Source: Micromussa lordhowensis
Taxonomy: Eukaryota; Cnidaria; Anthozoa; Scleractinia; Lobophylliidae
NCBI GenBank assembly: GCA_964020085.1
Contig: OZ026598.1
Location: 6,391,024 to 6,455,023, forward strand
Reading direction: 5' to 3'
DNA: 64,000 nucleotides
Shown: in pieces, positions 1-8,082 of the stretch
How positions within the stretch are numbered: the first letter of the stretch is position 1
How the letters are laid out: the number at the start of each line of letters is the position of its first letter
Translations under genes and position numbers: made by a program
Notes under the pieces: model-generated
Database searches by the model: none
What the model saw: only the letters and a program-made list of their open reading frames with translations
What the model was told of the DNA's origin: nothing

Positions 1-35
<35 letters not shown>

Positions 36-37
36 CT
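1..37. repeat. (ATT)n microsatellite
   Basis: Pure TTA/ATT trinucleotide run that starts at the window edge, so its full length is unknown. The following AT-rich stretch to about 377 has no coding or repeat structure that I recognise. Confidence 0.95.
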
Positions 38-377
38 TTATTCATAGATTTAGAAAAAAATAGACTATTTACAGATTCAAGAATATGAATATTAAAATAT
101 ATAATAACAATAACAATAGATTAATAAATTTACTACTAATACAATAACAATAGTTCTACATATAAAATTACAATTTGACCTAAAAAGAAGAAATCCTAAA
201 GCAATTTAAAAATAAAAATTATAAATTCGATAATCAATTAACAGACTTTACTATTAAAATTTCAATTGAATATTAGAAACTAGCTGAGTCTTGTAATCAA
301 AGTCATTGTCAAAAAAAAGAAAGAAAAACAACTAATAAATAGCTGCTTCAGCCGTTTCAATGTCAACGAAAAGAAAA

Positions 378-1150
378 CTATCGGATTCGTGCTTGGGTTT
401 TCTCTACATCCAGATCGGCGTCACCCATCTCTATATTGTTCCTTCTCTTGATAGTGCGTGAACCCCTTAGGCATAGAAGAGCCGCTTTCAAAATTGCAAA
501 AGAAACTTTGGTTCTGACCCATGCGATAGTCGTGGAGTAGTCTTCCCCTTTCTTAATTACCAAAAGCTCCGCTAGTCTGCTGTGGTATCGTTTGCATTCT
601 TCAGCCATTCCTCCTGTAGATGAGAATACTAGTGGAGTAAATGTCCCTTGCTCGATATCCATAACTCTCTTTGCGTATGAGCGCTTTTTCTCATTCTCGT
701 GCTGGCAATAAATTTGTTCTGGGCTCAGATCTTTATAAGACTCTGCTTTGGGGTGACAGACCCTCACATCGAAAAAGGCAGAGCTTTGACGATCCCAAAA
801 CCCACGTGCATGAATATCCAGGCGAACGTCAGGCGCTTTATTGACACCTCTGGGCAGCTGTTCGTCACTGATTTCTTGTAGGACTGGTTCCACTTCAACG
901 TCATAACAGACCATATTAAGCATTTCCGCTTCAAGATCGCGAACCTCATTATGGCGTTGTATAATGAAACCCCCGCGCCTGCAGATCATAGCATGGTCAA
1001 TGTTGATACATCGCTACAGACGCAAACTGATGGAATGTCGTTTAAATCCCAGTCGTATCTCAGGTGGATTGCATCCTTAAACTCCCTCTTATTCAAAGTA
1101 AAATCCATGTCCTTTAGAGGGAGGACCGTCAGCCAATTTGAGGCCCCTTT
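378..1150 (-). pseudogene. C-terminal CCHC plus restriction-like endonuclease of an R2-like non-LTR retroelement (fragment)
   Basis: The minus strand reads as the C-terminal part of a retroelement polyprotein. It opens near 1150 with a KGASNWL stretch, then has a zinc-knuckle-like series (CVC ... H ... C, about 1035-975). A PD-(D/E)XK-type core follows: PDVRLD, then FFDVRV, then a HENEKKR helix and FTPLVFS. The order CCHC followed by PD...D matches the restriction-like endonuclease of R2/NeSL-class LINEs, which nick target DNA before target-primed reverse transcription. The frame is broken once, near 990, inside the zinc knuckle. No reverse transcriptase is left upstream, because the homology ends at the AAT minisatellite. 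It is a dead 5'-truncated copy. The family (R2-like or another cnidarian RLE element) is inferred from motifs, not alignment. Confidence 0.6.
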
Positions 1151-1151
1151 A

Positions 1152-1202
<51 letters not shown>

Positions 1203-1304
1203 GTCATGAGAAATTGTAGCAAACACTGCTAAAGAGTGCTCAATACACGTTTGTGTAGAGCGGTGTAGAGCGGTGTATAGTTACATGATTAAATGAAAAT
1301 ATGC

Positions 1305-1338
<34 letters not shown>

Positions 1339-1730
1339 GTCATGAGAAATTGTAGCAAACACTGCTAAAGAGTGCTCAATACACGTTTGTGTAGAGCGGT
1401 GTAGAGCGGTGTATAGTTACATGATTAAATGAAAATATGCAATAATAATAATAATAATAATAATAGTCATGAGAAATTGTAGCAAACACTGCTAAAGAGG
1501 GTGATGTAGCAGCTCTCCTAAGGTCTCACATGATTGGCTTGCTACCCTTTGAGAGTACAATAGAACAAACAACAGAAACAATGCCCCTATCTCTAACACA
1601 ATAGCAGCTGCTACGATGATGAAACAAAAGCAGCTTTGGACAGCTGCTACACTACTGGCTAAAGAGTGCTCAATACACGTTTGTGTAGAGCGGTGTATAG
1701 AATTAGATGATTAAATGAAAATATACAAGA
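1152..1730. repeat. Compound AAT minisatellite with ~106-bp unit
   Basis: Three tandem units, each a (AAT)n tract followed by about 106 bp starting AGTCATGAGAAATTG and ending AAATGAAAATATGC. Units begin near 1203, 1339 and 1466. The third is split by a 158-bp insertion and resumes at 1658. The AAT tracts shorten along the array (about 50, 32 and 26 bp). Confidence 0.9.
1500..1657. mobile_element. 158-bp TIR element with 9-bp target duplication (Mutator-like MITE)
   Basis: The insertion interrupts the third minisatellite unit. The 9-mer GCTAAAGAG lies on both sides (1491-1499 and 1658-1666) but only once in the uninterrupted units, so it is the target duplication. The ends are inverted copies of TGTAGCAGCT(C/G)TCC. 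A 9-bp duplication is typical of Mutator-like elements. There is no coding capacity, so it is a non-autonomous copy. Confidence 0.8.
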
Positions 1731-1734
1731 TTCC

Positions 1735-1780
1735 CTGCGACTCTGATCATGAGTTTCGTGCGTATGCACTCATCAGGCAG
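1735..1780 (-). ncRNA. Type I hammerhead ribozyme (Penelope-associated)
   Basis: On the minus strand the whole hammerhead core is present without a gap. Stem I is CTGC/GCAG (1777-1780 with 1735-1738). CTGATGA is at 1776-1770. Stem II is GTGC-ATAC-GCAC (1769-1758) and GAAA is 1757-1754. Stem III is CTC/GAG (1753-1751 with 1743-1741) around a 7-nt loop. The cleavage triplet is GTC, with cut after the C at 1739. The A15.1-U16.1 and C15.2-G16.2 pairs are kept. It lies 200 bp downstream of a Penelope endonuclease fragment on the same strand, the place where such ribozymes are known in Penelope-like elements. It probably processes the element's transcript. Confidence 0.85.
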
Positions 1781-1976
1781 ATTTAATGAAGGACAACCCC
1801 CACTTATCAGCTAGCTATATATACATGTTTACGATAGGGGGAACAATAGGGTTCTGATTGCAATGGGTGAGAAGGGCGGAACTAGTACAAAATAAGGGGG
1901 TGTGATATAAAGCTGTCTGAACTAAAACACTAAAAATGGAGGAGCGCAATACAATTGGTATTGTGTAGGATAAGCG

Positions 1977-2549
1977 TCAATTGTTTCTGAAGTAAAACTT
2001 GTTTTCATGTCGGCATTTGGATACAAGCTCGGATCGTTTGTTCAACAGATTGTTGTTGCTGCGTTTAATTGTATGGAGTTTTTTCTGCTAAGCATAAATC
2101 ACATCTTTTGCTTGAACTGTGATAAGGGCGGGCTCTTGCGATGATAGACCATTTAGTTGTAAAGTTGGTGTTGCTGTCTTTTAGTTGCCAGATGTATTTT
2201 GATAGTTCAGTGCTATTAGAAAGTTTCCTGTGGGTGAATGTTGACTTGTGTTGAGTGTATCTTTGTTTAAACGTTCCTTCTGTCAGTCCGATGTAGTTCT
2301 TGGTGGTGGTTTGATTAGCTGTCGTAGATGTTATTTGTGCATTGTAGATCAGGTTGGTGGTTAAGCATTTATTGTCGAGAGGGCAATTTTGTTGAGATCT
2401 GCAGTTACATAGTTTGTCGTTGTTGTCGTTGTTGTTGTTATTTGATAAGATCTTCTTGTTGTGCTTGCTTATTATGGTTCCCATATTCTCCATACAGCTG
2501 TAGCTTACTTTGATGTTGCTCTTGTTGAAAAGGGTGCGATACTTGTGTT

Positions 2550-2551
<2 letters not shown>
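1977..2551 (-). pseudogene. Penelope-like element GIY-YIG endonuclease, 3' part
   Basis: The minus strand encodes the C-terminal part of a Penelope-like polyprotein. It has the linker reading SYSCMENMG, a Cys cluster (CNCR ... CPL ... KCLT), and the GIY-YIG core (LIYNAQI ... NYIGLTEGTFKQRY). The conserved tail follows (ELSKYIW ... RCDLCLAEK). A one-base shift in an A-run near 2080 moves the last 35 codons (ending KCRHENKFYFRNN) into another frame before the stop at 1977. The reverse transcriptase is missing because the copy is cut at the AAT tract at 2552. In this family the endonuclease nicks the insertion site. The hammerhead at 1735-1780 is its 3' neighbour. Confidence 0.85.

Positions 2552-2602
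<51 letters not shown>
2552..2602. repeat. (AAT)n microsatellite, probable LINE 3' tail
   Basis: AAT run directly at the 3' end of the minus-strand LINE that starts at about 2604. CR1/L2-type LINEs end in short simple repeats instead of poly(A), so this may be the element's own tail. It also forms the broken end of the Penelope fragment. Confidence 0.85.
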
Positions 2603-2603
<1 letters not shown>

Positions 2604-2904
2604 GTTATTTCTATAGCGGTATATACAAAAGCTCTATATCGCTTTACAAACTAATTAATACCTAACTAACAATAGCACTAAAACAATTAGAGTCAATTGA
2701 AAGCAAGTCCAAAAAGATAAGTTTTCAATCTGGATTTAAAAAAATCAACTGATCGACTTAATTTGATGCGATCTGAGGGAATTTCATTTCAGTGCTTTGG
2801 GGCAGCGACCGAAAAGGCCCTGTCCCCATAGCTCTTCAGGCGCACACTCGGTACTTCTAAAAACTCTCAATAAAGAAACGACAGTTTTCAATTTACAAAA
2901 CATG

Positions 2905-2930
2905 TTTCGACATTCTCATGTCATCTTCAG
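2905..2930 (-). ncRNA. Hammerhead-like core (one extra base), inverted copy
   Basis: The minus strand reads CTGAAGA, an unpaired T, a GACAT/ATGTC stem with GAGA loop, then GAAA. The extra T before stem II departs from the canonical core, so activity is uncertain. Confidence 0.45.
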
Positions 2931-2974
2931 TTGCAAATGAGCTTTTAACGGTTGTACATTTGGATTTTACACGT

Positions 2975-3193
2975 GTTCGTGAGCACCTCTTGTCGGACAA
3001 GTCTTCGCATGTTTACAGGCACCTGTAATCATCTAGGGCCTGTCATGACTCTTGTGCTACAGAATGTTTCACGATCTTAGATTCTGCCGCCTCAAAATTC
3101 CAAATTAAGATCAAAGAGGCACTGCACATTAAGTGGGAAAATCCCATTCTTAATCAGCAGTTGAGGCATCTAGATTTGGCTCTTTCCTTTTGA
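2975..3193 (+). pseudogene. Penelope endonuclease C-terminus, one internal stop
   Basis: The plus-strand frame gives a 72-codon tail. It carries the Penelope end signature: ECFTILDSA, then KIKEALHIKWENP, then LNQQLRHLDLALSF, stop at 3191-3193. One in-frame TAA interrupts it after VYRHL. No catalytic GIY-YIG core is left. Confidence 0.8.
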
Positions 3194-3351
3194 TTATGTT
3201 GTTCCTTGTGTCTTTTATTTTATTTTTGCGCGCGCTAATTTTGTTTTCCGCGCACTTGATATTCAAATTGTAACGCAAGTTTAGACGTGTAATTTTGTAA
3301 CGTACCTTAATATAAAATTCAAATGTACAACCGTTAAAAGCTCATTTGCAA

Positions 3352-3377
3352 CTGAAGATGACATGAGAATGTCGAAA
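3352..3377 (+). ncRNA. Hammerhead-like core (one extra base)
   Basis: Same motif as at 2905-2930, here in the sense orientation of the Penelope endonuclease tail and about 160 bp downstream of its stop codon. Confidence 0.45.
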
Positions 3378-3671
3378 CATGTTTTGTAAATTGAAAACTG
3401 TCGTTTCTTTATTGAGAGTTATCGTCACTCTGCTTTCTTTACTTCTAAAAAGTGTTTGCCAGCTGACCTAAGATTTCTTGTGGGGTTGTATGGGACTATA
3501 AGTTGACTCAGATACGGAGGCGCCAGATTATTGAGAGCTTTAAACTAACAATAATACTTTAAAGGTATTTCGCTGCTCAACGGGTAACCAGTGTAGCTCC
3601 ATAAGGACGGGGCAAATGTGCGCAGCCCTAGGTTGCCCAGCTACAAGACGTGCAGCGCAGTTTTGAACGCG

Positions 3672-4425
3672 CTAGAGCTTCTGAATCAGATACTTCGGTG
3701 ACCCGAGGAGCAACGAGTTACAATTGTCCAGTCGACAAGTAACACAAGCATGGACGAGGGTCTTTGTGCTCTCAGAAGTCGGGTACATTCTATTTTTCGC
3801 AATATTCCAAAGATGAAATAAGGCAGATTTACAAACGGAACTCACATGCTTATCCAGTGACAAGGTCTCATCGAAAGCTACCCCTATGTTCCTAGCTTTG
3901 TCAGACCGATTTACACCATGATTGCCGACCAGGATACTATCTAAAGATGGGCGTGGCCGATATTTTGAACTGAAAACGAGCAGTTCCGTCTTGTCCCTAT
4001 TCAACTTAAGTTTGTTACGAGACATCCAACGGTCGATATCTCTAACACAGGATTCAACCTGAGCGACAGAATAAGCTTGATCATCCCCACTGAGAGAATT
4101 GAAAGACAGATACAACTGAGTGTCATCAGCATAGAAATGATAGCCCATGTTGTATTGCCTGACAATATCCCCCAATGGGGAGGTATAGAGCAGATAGAAA
4201 ATAGGTCCAAGCACGGAACCCTGTGGTACCCGCACGACAACGAACGCGTGACAGACCGCGCACCACGAATGCTCACAAAATGAGTTCTGTCACTCAGGTA
4301 TGATTTAAACCAGGCCAGAGCTAGATCGCAAAGACCGGCGGTTTGCTAATCTCTCAATCAGTATAGTGTGATCAACTGTATCGAAAGCGGCTGATAGATC
4401 TAATAAAAGTAATTGCGTTCTCGAG
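3672..4425 (-). pseudogene. LINE reverse transcriptase, C-terminal half
   Basis: The minus strand encodes palm and thumb of a CR1/L2-like reverse transcriptase. [15 protein letters not shown] lies near 4410-4365. A frameshift near 4310 follows, then VPQGSVLGP, the catalytic YADDTQLY (about 4135-4110) and MSRNKLKLNRDKTE. Downstream codons to about 2700 (ELHWLPVEQR, and a VRLKSYGDRAFS-like part) keep the family's C-terminal pattern but carry stops and shifts. Confidence 0.8.
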
Positions 4426-4449
4426 GAACGAGAGAACGCATCCTAATCT

Positions 4450-5307
4450 GGTCTCGCAGGCGCGAGAAATCGAGATTTTTTGTGAAGACTGCAAATTGGC
4501 CGCCCCTCTAAGTTTTTTCAGGGGTTTTGAGCCTCGTTTTCGTGTTGATCTGCTACGTCATGCTTGTTCTCCCTTGTGGTTTTTTTGACGTTTTCTTTGA
4601 ACAGGTTTTTCACTCTGATTGCATTCGACAAAAAAGAGAATGCAGTCCCAATGCAGACGGCGTGAGATTTTTTGGCCAGGCGAAAACAAATTACATCATT
4701 GCAAAGCACGTGTATACGAGACGATTTGTTCGCGATCGCCCATTTCTAGAAGTTTTGATTCTGGACCGAGCGAGGCCTGTTTGGTCAGGATGCGAGATAA
4801 CGTGCTTTTGTTACATAGCTGGGACGGACGACCGTATTTTTTCTGTTCACGAATACGACTTTTCATCGCCTTGGCTTTGGGATGTTAACCGTGGGATCTA
4901 ATAATTATTGCCAGTCGCACGGAGTTTGTCCAGGAGTTTGTTTACGATAAACCACGAATAACCGGAAACGCGAGAGCAAATGTTACAGATGTTAGCTGAT
5001 ATTAGTGCTTCCAGCTCAGAATACTAGAAGTAACAAAACTATCCTTTTCAAAAATTAGCCTTTAGGCCTAAACATTACCAGTAAAAGTGAGAATGAGACG
5101 TGTTGATGCCATGAAATTGTGAGTTTACCGAAACTGGAGCCGTCACGCAACGTGTCATCAAAGGTCATATCAAAATCGCATTAGCAAGGAAAATCAATAA
5201 CGAGGAAATCAAAACCACAGAACAAAAATAGTGGACTTTGTCAGTAAAACTTCAGCCGTTCACATAAAGATAATGATTTCAGCAACAGACAACTATTATC
5301 ACAGGCG
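4450..5307. mobile_element. 858-bp insert of unknown family with ~18-bp flanking duplication
   Basis: The LINE reverse transcriptase frame is interrupted between NDI(V)LD and [10 protein letters not shown] motifs. GAGAACGCATCCTAATCT at 4432-4449 is repeated with one extra C at 5308-5326. This is the size of duplication made by LINE/SINE or other staggered-cut insertions. I see no terminal repeats or recognisable domain. A 124-codon open frame (4527-4901 plus) resembles nothing I know and may be chance. Confidence 0.55.
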
Positions 5308-5600
5308 GAGAACGCACTCCTAATCTTTGATTACTACCATTCATATCAACGTCTAGGACAATATCATTAAAAACTTTGCCTAAAGCTGTTTTGGTACTAT
5401 GAAATTGATTATATGCAGATTGTAGTATTTCATCAAGCCCATTACTAGAAATGTGATTAATCAACTGAGATGCCACCACCTTTTCAGTAAGTTTAGACAT
5501 GAACATCAGATTTGAAATAGGACGAAAATTCGAAAGAACTTCAACATCAAGCGTGGGCTTTTTGAGAAAAGGATTCAACAATGCAAGCTTAAAACAGTCT
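5279..5600 (-). pseudogene. LINE reverse transcriptase, N-terminal (fingers) part
   Basis: The minus strand encodes PFLKKPTLD, then LSNFRPISNL, then LTEKVVASQL and QSAYNQFHSTKTAL, the fingers/early palm of a CR1/L2-like reverse transcriptase. It is separated from the rest by the 858-bp insertion. The last codons before the break belong to the duplicated target. Confidence 0.8.
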
Positions 5601-5944
5601 GGAAAAGCAGCTAAATTAATACTGATTTACAATTTGAGTTATAACAAGCAAAAGTACTGATGTACAATGCTTCAAAACAGAAGCAGGGACGGGATCGAGA
5701 GGACAGGACTTGATGATCATTTTGCTAAGTAATTCCGAGACATCAGACAATGTTACAGACATGAAACATGACAAGGCAATGGACAATGATGGACAATGGC
5801 ATCGGACTCCACAACAATATCAGATGTAGAGTCAAGTGAGTTTCGCAGAACTGTAATCTTCTCACCAAAGAAGTCAATGAACTTGTTGGCGAGATCACCA
5901 TCGGACGCACACCCTGAAGGATACTCCGCGGGCACGCCCTTATG

Positions 5945-6223
5945 TGTGTGAAGCCTTGGAGCCAAGGCTGGCTCATAGCTGCCGGAGCTTATCCCGGTTT
6001 CTGTAGCATGAAGCGGCTAGAAGTATTTCTACTTCCCCTGGACGGGATGTTAGGTTTCCCCAACAATAGCAGGTACCCATTTATACACCTGGGAAGAGAG
6101 AGGCACTGTGAGAGTAAAGTGTCTTGCCCAAGAACTCAACACAATGTCCCCGGCCAGGGCTCGAACCCGGACCGCTCGCTCCGGAGTCGAGCGCACTAAC
6201 CATGAGGCCACCGCGCCTCCCAC
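5945..6223 (-). mobile_element. Full-length tRNA-derived SINE with 16-bp target duplication
   Basis: On the minus strand the element starts at 6223 with a tRNA-like head: GGTGGCCTCATGGTTAGTGC as box A region and GGTTCGAGCCC as box B of a polymerase III promoter. A body that runs to 5945 follows. CGGGCACGCCCTTATG flanks it exactly at 5929-5944 and 6224-6239. It has inserted into the linker of the LINE. It encodes no protein and depends on a LINE for movement. Confidence 0.9.
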
Positions 6224-6451
6224 CGGGCACGCCCTTATGGGGGAGCTTATTTACCGTACTGAAAAGAGTTCGGGGATTATAAATACTCTCCTGTATAATG
6301 CCTGAGCAATAGCCCACTTTAGTTTTCTTGATCAAAGCGTTCACTCTAAGGCATTGTTCCTCGTTAAATCTGAAATAATCACATTCTCGTTTTGAAGAAC
6401 GCTCGAGAGCTCTGCGTTTTTTCTTTTCAGAATCGTCGAGCATCGCAATCA

Positions 6452-6979
6452 TTACTGAGGCTCATCGATATGAAAATTAAAGTCGCCAGCGACTAACAGG
6501 GCACTGGTAGTTAAAACAAGTCCCTCCAGAAAAGAACTAAACTCCTCCAAAAACATTCTAACCGTGAATCCATTCTCAAGACTTGGTGGAGCTCGGTAAA
6601 GGACGACAAGCCTAAGAACTGCAAGCTGATGTTCAAAACTCCTGTGGATCGTTTGTACATCCTGCTTGACCTTAAAATATCTCCTGTAAACTAGAGCAAC
6701 CCCTCCACCGTCGGCATAATTCCTTGGTAACTGCTCAATCTTGTACCCTTTAGGACAGATGTCACGACAGTAGAATTCGTCCAAAAAATCGTCAGTAAGT
6801 CGCGTGTCGGTAATGGCGAGTAAATCGATATCATGTTCTACAATGTAATCCCTCAGTAACAGAGTCTTCTTGTGGATAGAGCGAGCATTCAAAAGGACGA
6901 ATTTCAGAGGTTGTTGGCGTTGCTGGTGATTCAGCAGTTGAGGAGCACGGGGGATGGAAATAAAGTTGTTTTTGTTCAC
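6452..6979 (-). pseudogene. LINE apurinic-type endonuclease domain
   Basis: The minus strand encodes about 175 codons of an exonuclease-endonuclease-phosphatase fold. FVLLNARSIHKKTLLLRDYI comes first, then DLLAITDTRLTDDF, then GGGVALVYRR and VAGDFNFHID. The family's catalytic Glu in the TE/TD-W motif is replaced (ITDTRL), and the copy stops after GDFNFHID. Downstream sequence to about 5740 is linker with stops and the SINE. Confidence 0.8.
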
Positions 6980-7102
6980 TCCCTCAGCGTGCTCTGGAGC
7001 GTAACGAGGCCCTTCAAATTCGATGCAATCACTTTGATTCCACGAATAAAATCCCTTCGTCCAGCCCTACATCCTCTCAAATGGCGAGATCTCTTTTCCT
7101 AA

Positions 7103-8082
7103 TGACCATGAAGGCCGTTAATGTCTGTCTCTCTCTGTCTCCTAAGCTAAGTTTGGAAACAAAGTCGTGGTCCAAAGAATGTCAATGAATGTTTCCCATG
7201 CCTGACACTGTTGAATCGTGGGATATAGAAATCAGAATTTCTCAGATGTTAGTAATTCGATGGCGTTTCGCTGAACAAGTGCAGAATATTCTTAGGGAGT
7301 AACTTATGCTTGACCTTGAACATAAATATTGCTATGTCTTGAAGACGTAGTTTTTGGAAGAAAAGATTGAAATCAAGAAGGGCTTCGACCCACCATGATA
7401 CCTGGTATAATTCCGTTGTACGCTTGCATGTAGAAAAAAATTAGCTCTGTCAAATTATGGTGACCGGCAGTTTTATGATGCGTGTAAAGTATGTTGAACC
7501 AAAAGACTTCTTCAAGTAAACTGAGTTCTTTCTCTGCAGCAAATTGTCACCTCAGTTTTGGTGCTGATGCTGCAGATGCTGTAGATATTAAGTTACCCCC
7601 TTCAGTTTGGCGAGACACAAGAGCTACCAATCACGGAGAAGATCAAGTTGTAAGAAAGATGGAAGAGCTTCGATACTTGCATTCATTTGGTAGGCTCTTC
7701 CAAGTTTTAACCAAATTATACGATATCAAGTCAAGAACCTAATATGACCAGCCTTATGGTTGAACTGGGTACGAAATACCTTCTTATTCTCAAGCATCTC
7801 AGTTGCTGGGAATCCTAAATCCTAGATTTTGATTAATTATAACACTGGGCAGCTCTTCACGATACGGACGCGAGCTGCGGATCACTCACATCCCCTTGCT
7901 AAAAAATCTAGGTTTTGGCTCACTTAAACTATGTTGGCTATGTAAGCCGTGGAAAAAAATACAACGCAACGCAAGGGGAAAGAGACAAGAATTCGGATTT
8001 AAATGAAAGCTAATTCATTTGAATGGCTTCTTTACTCTCCGTATTTTCGCGATTTCAAAATGTTTCGCTCTCGATTTTAGCA
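7103..8082. other. No recognised gene; LINE leader or intergenic
   Basis: The stretch lies between the two minus-strand LINEs. A short plus-strand open frame (7491-7742, 83 codons) has no motif I recognise. Nothing else stands out. Confidence 0.5.

Larger units (their letters stand above)
2863..3439. mobile_element. Foldback Penelope derivative with 11-bp target duplication
   Basis: The 577-bp insert is flanked by TACTTCTAAAA at 2852-2862 and 3440-3450. Its two ends are about 100-bp inverted copies of each other (from ACTCTCAATAAAGAAACGAC inward). Each contains a hammerhead-like motif (2905-2930 minus, 3352-3377 plus). Between them, 2975-3193 encodes the end of a Penelope endonuclease. It is a 5'-truncated Penelope copy that carries an inverted copy of its own terminal sequence, as known for the pseudo-LTRs of this class. 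Confidence 0.85.
2604..7100 (-). mobile_element. Decayed L2/CR1-like LINE with nested insertions
   Basis: One LINE copy on the minus strand. It reads from 5' to 3' as apurinic-type endonuclease (6979-6452), linker, reverse transcriptase (5600-5281, then 4425-3672) and C-terminal region (3671-2700). The reading frame is broken many times. Three later insertions split it: a tRNA-derived SINE (5945-6223), an 858-bp unknown (4450-5307) and a foldback Penelope derivative (2863-3439). Motifs such as [27 protein letters not shown] and NFRPISNL place it in the CR1/L2 group. The 5' boundary is uncertain: coding similarity stops near 6980 and 7000-7100 is taken as leader. Confidence 0.8.

Noticed and set aside
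951..1232. Plus-strand poly-Ile open frame
   Set aside because: It is the translation of the AAT microsatellite and the reverse of the retroelement fragment.
4527..4901. A host gene in the LINE insert
   Set aside because: 124 codons without recognisable domain, inside a flank-duplicated insertion; probably chance.
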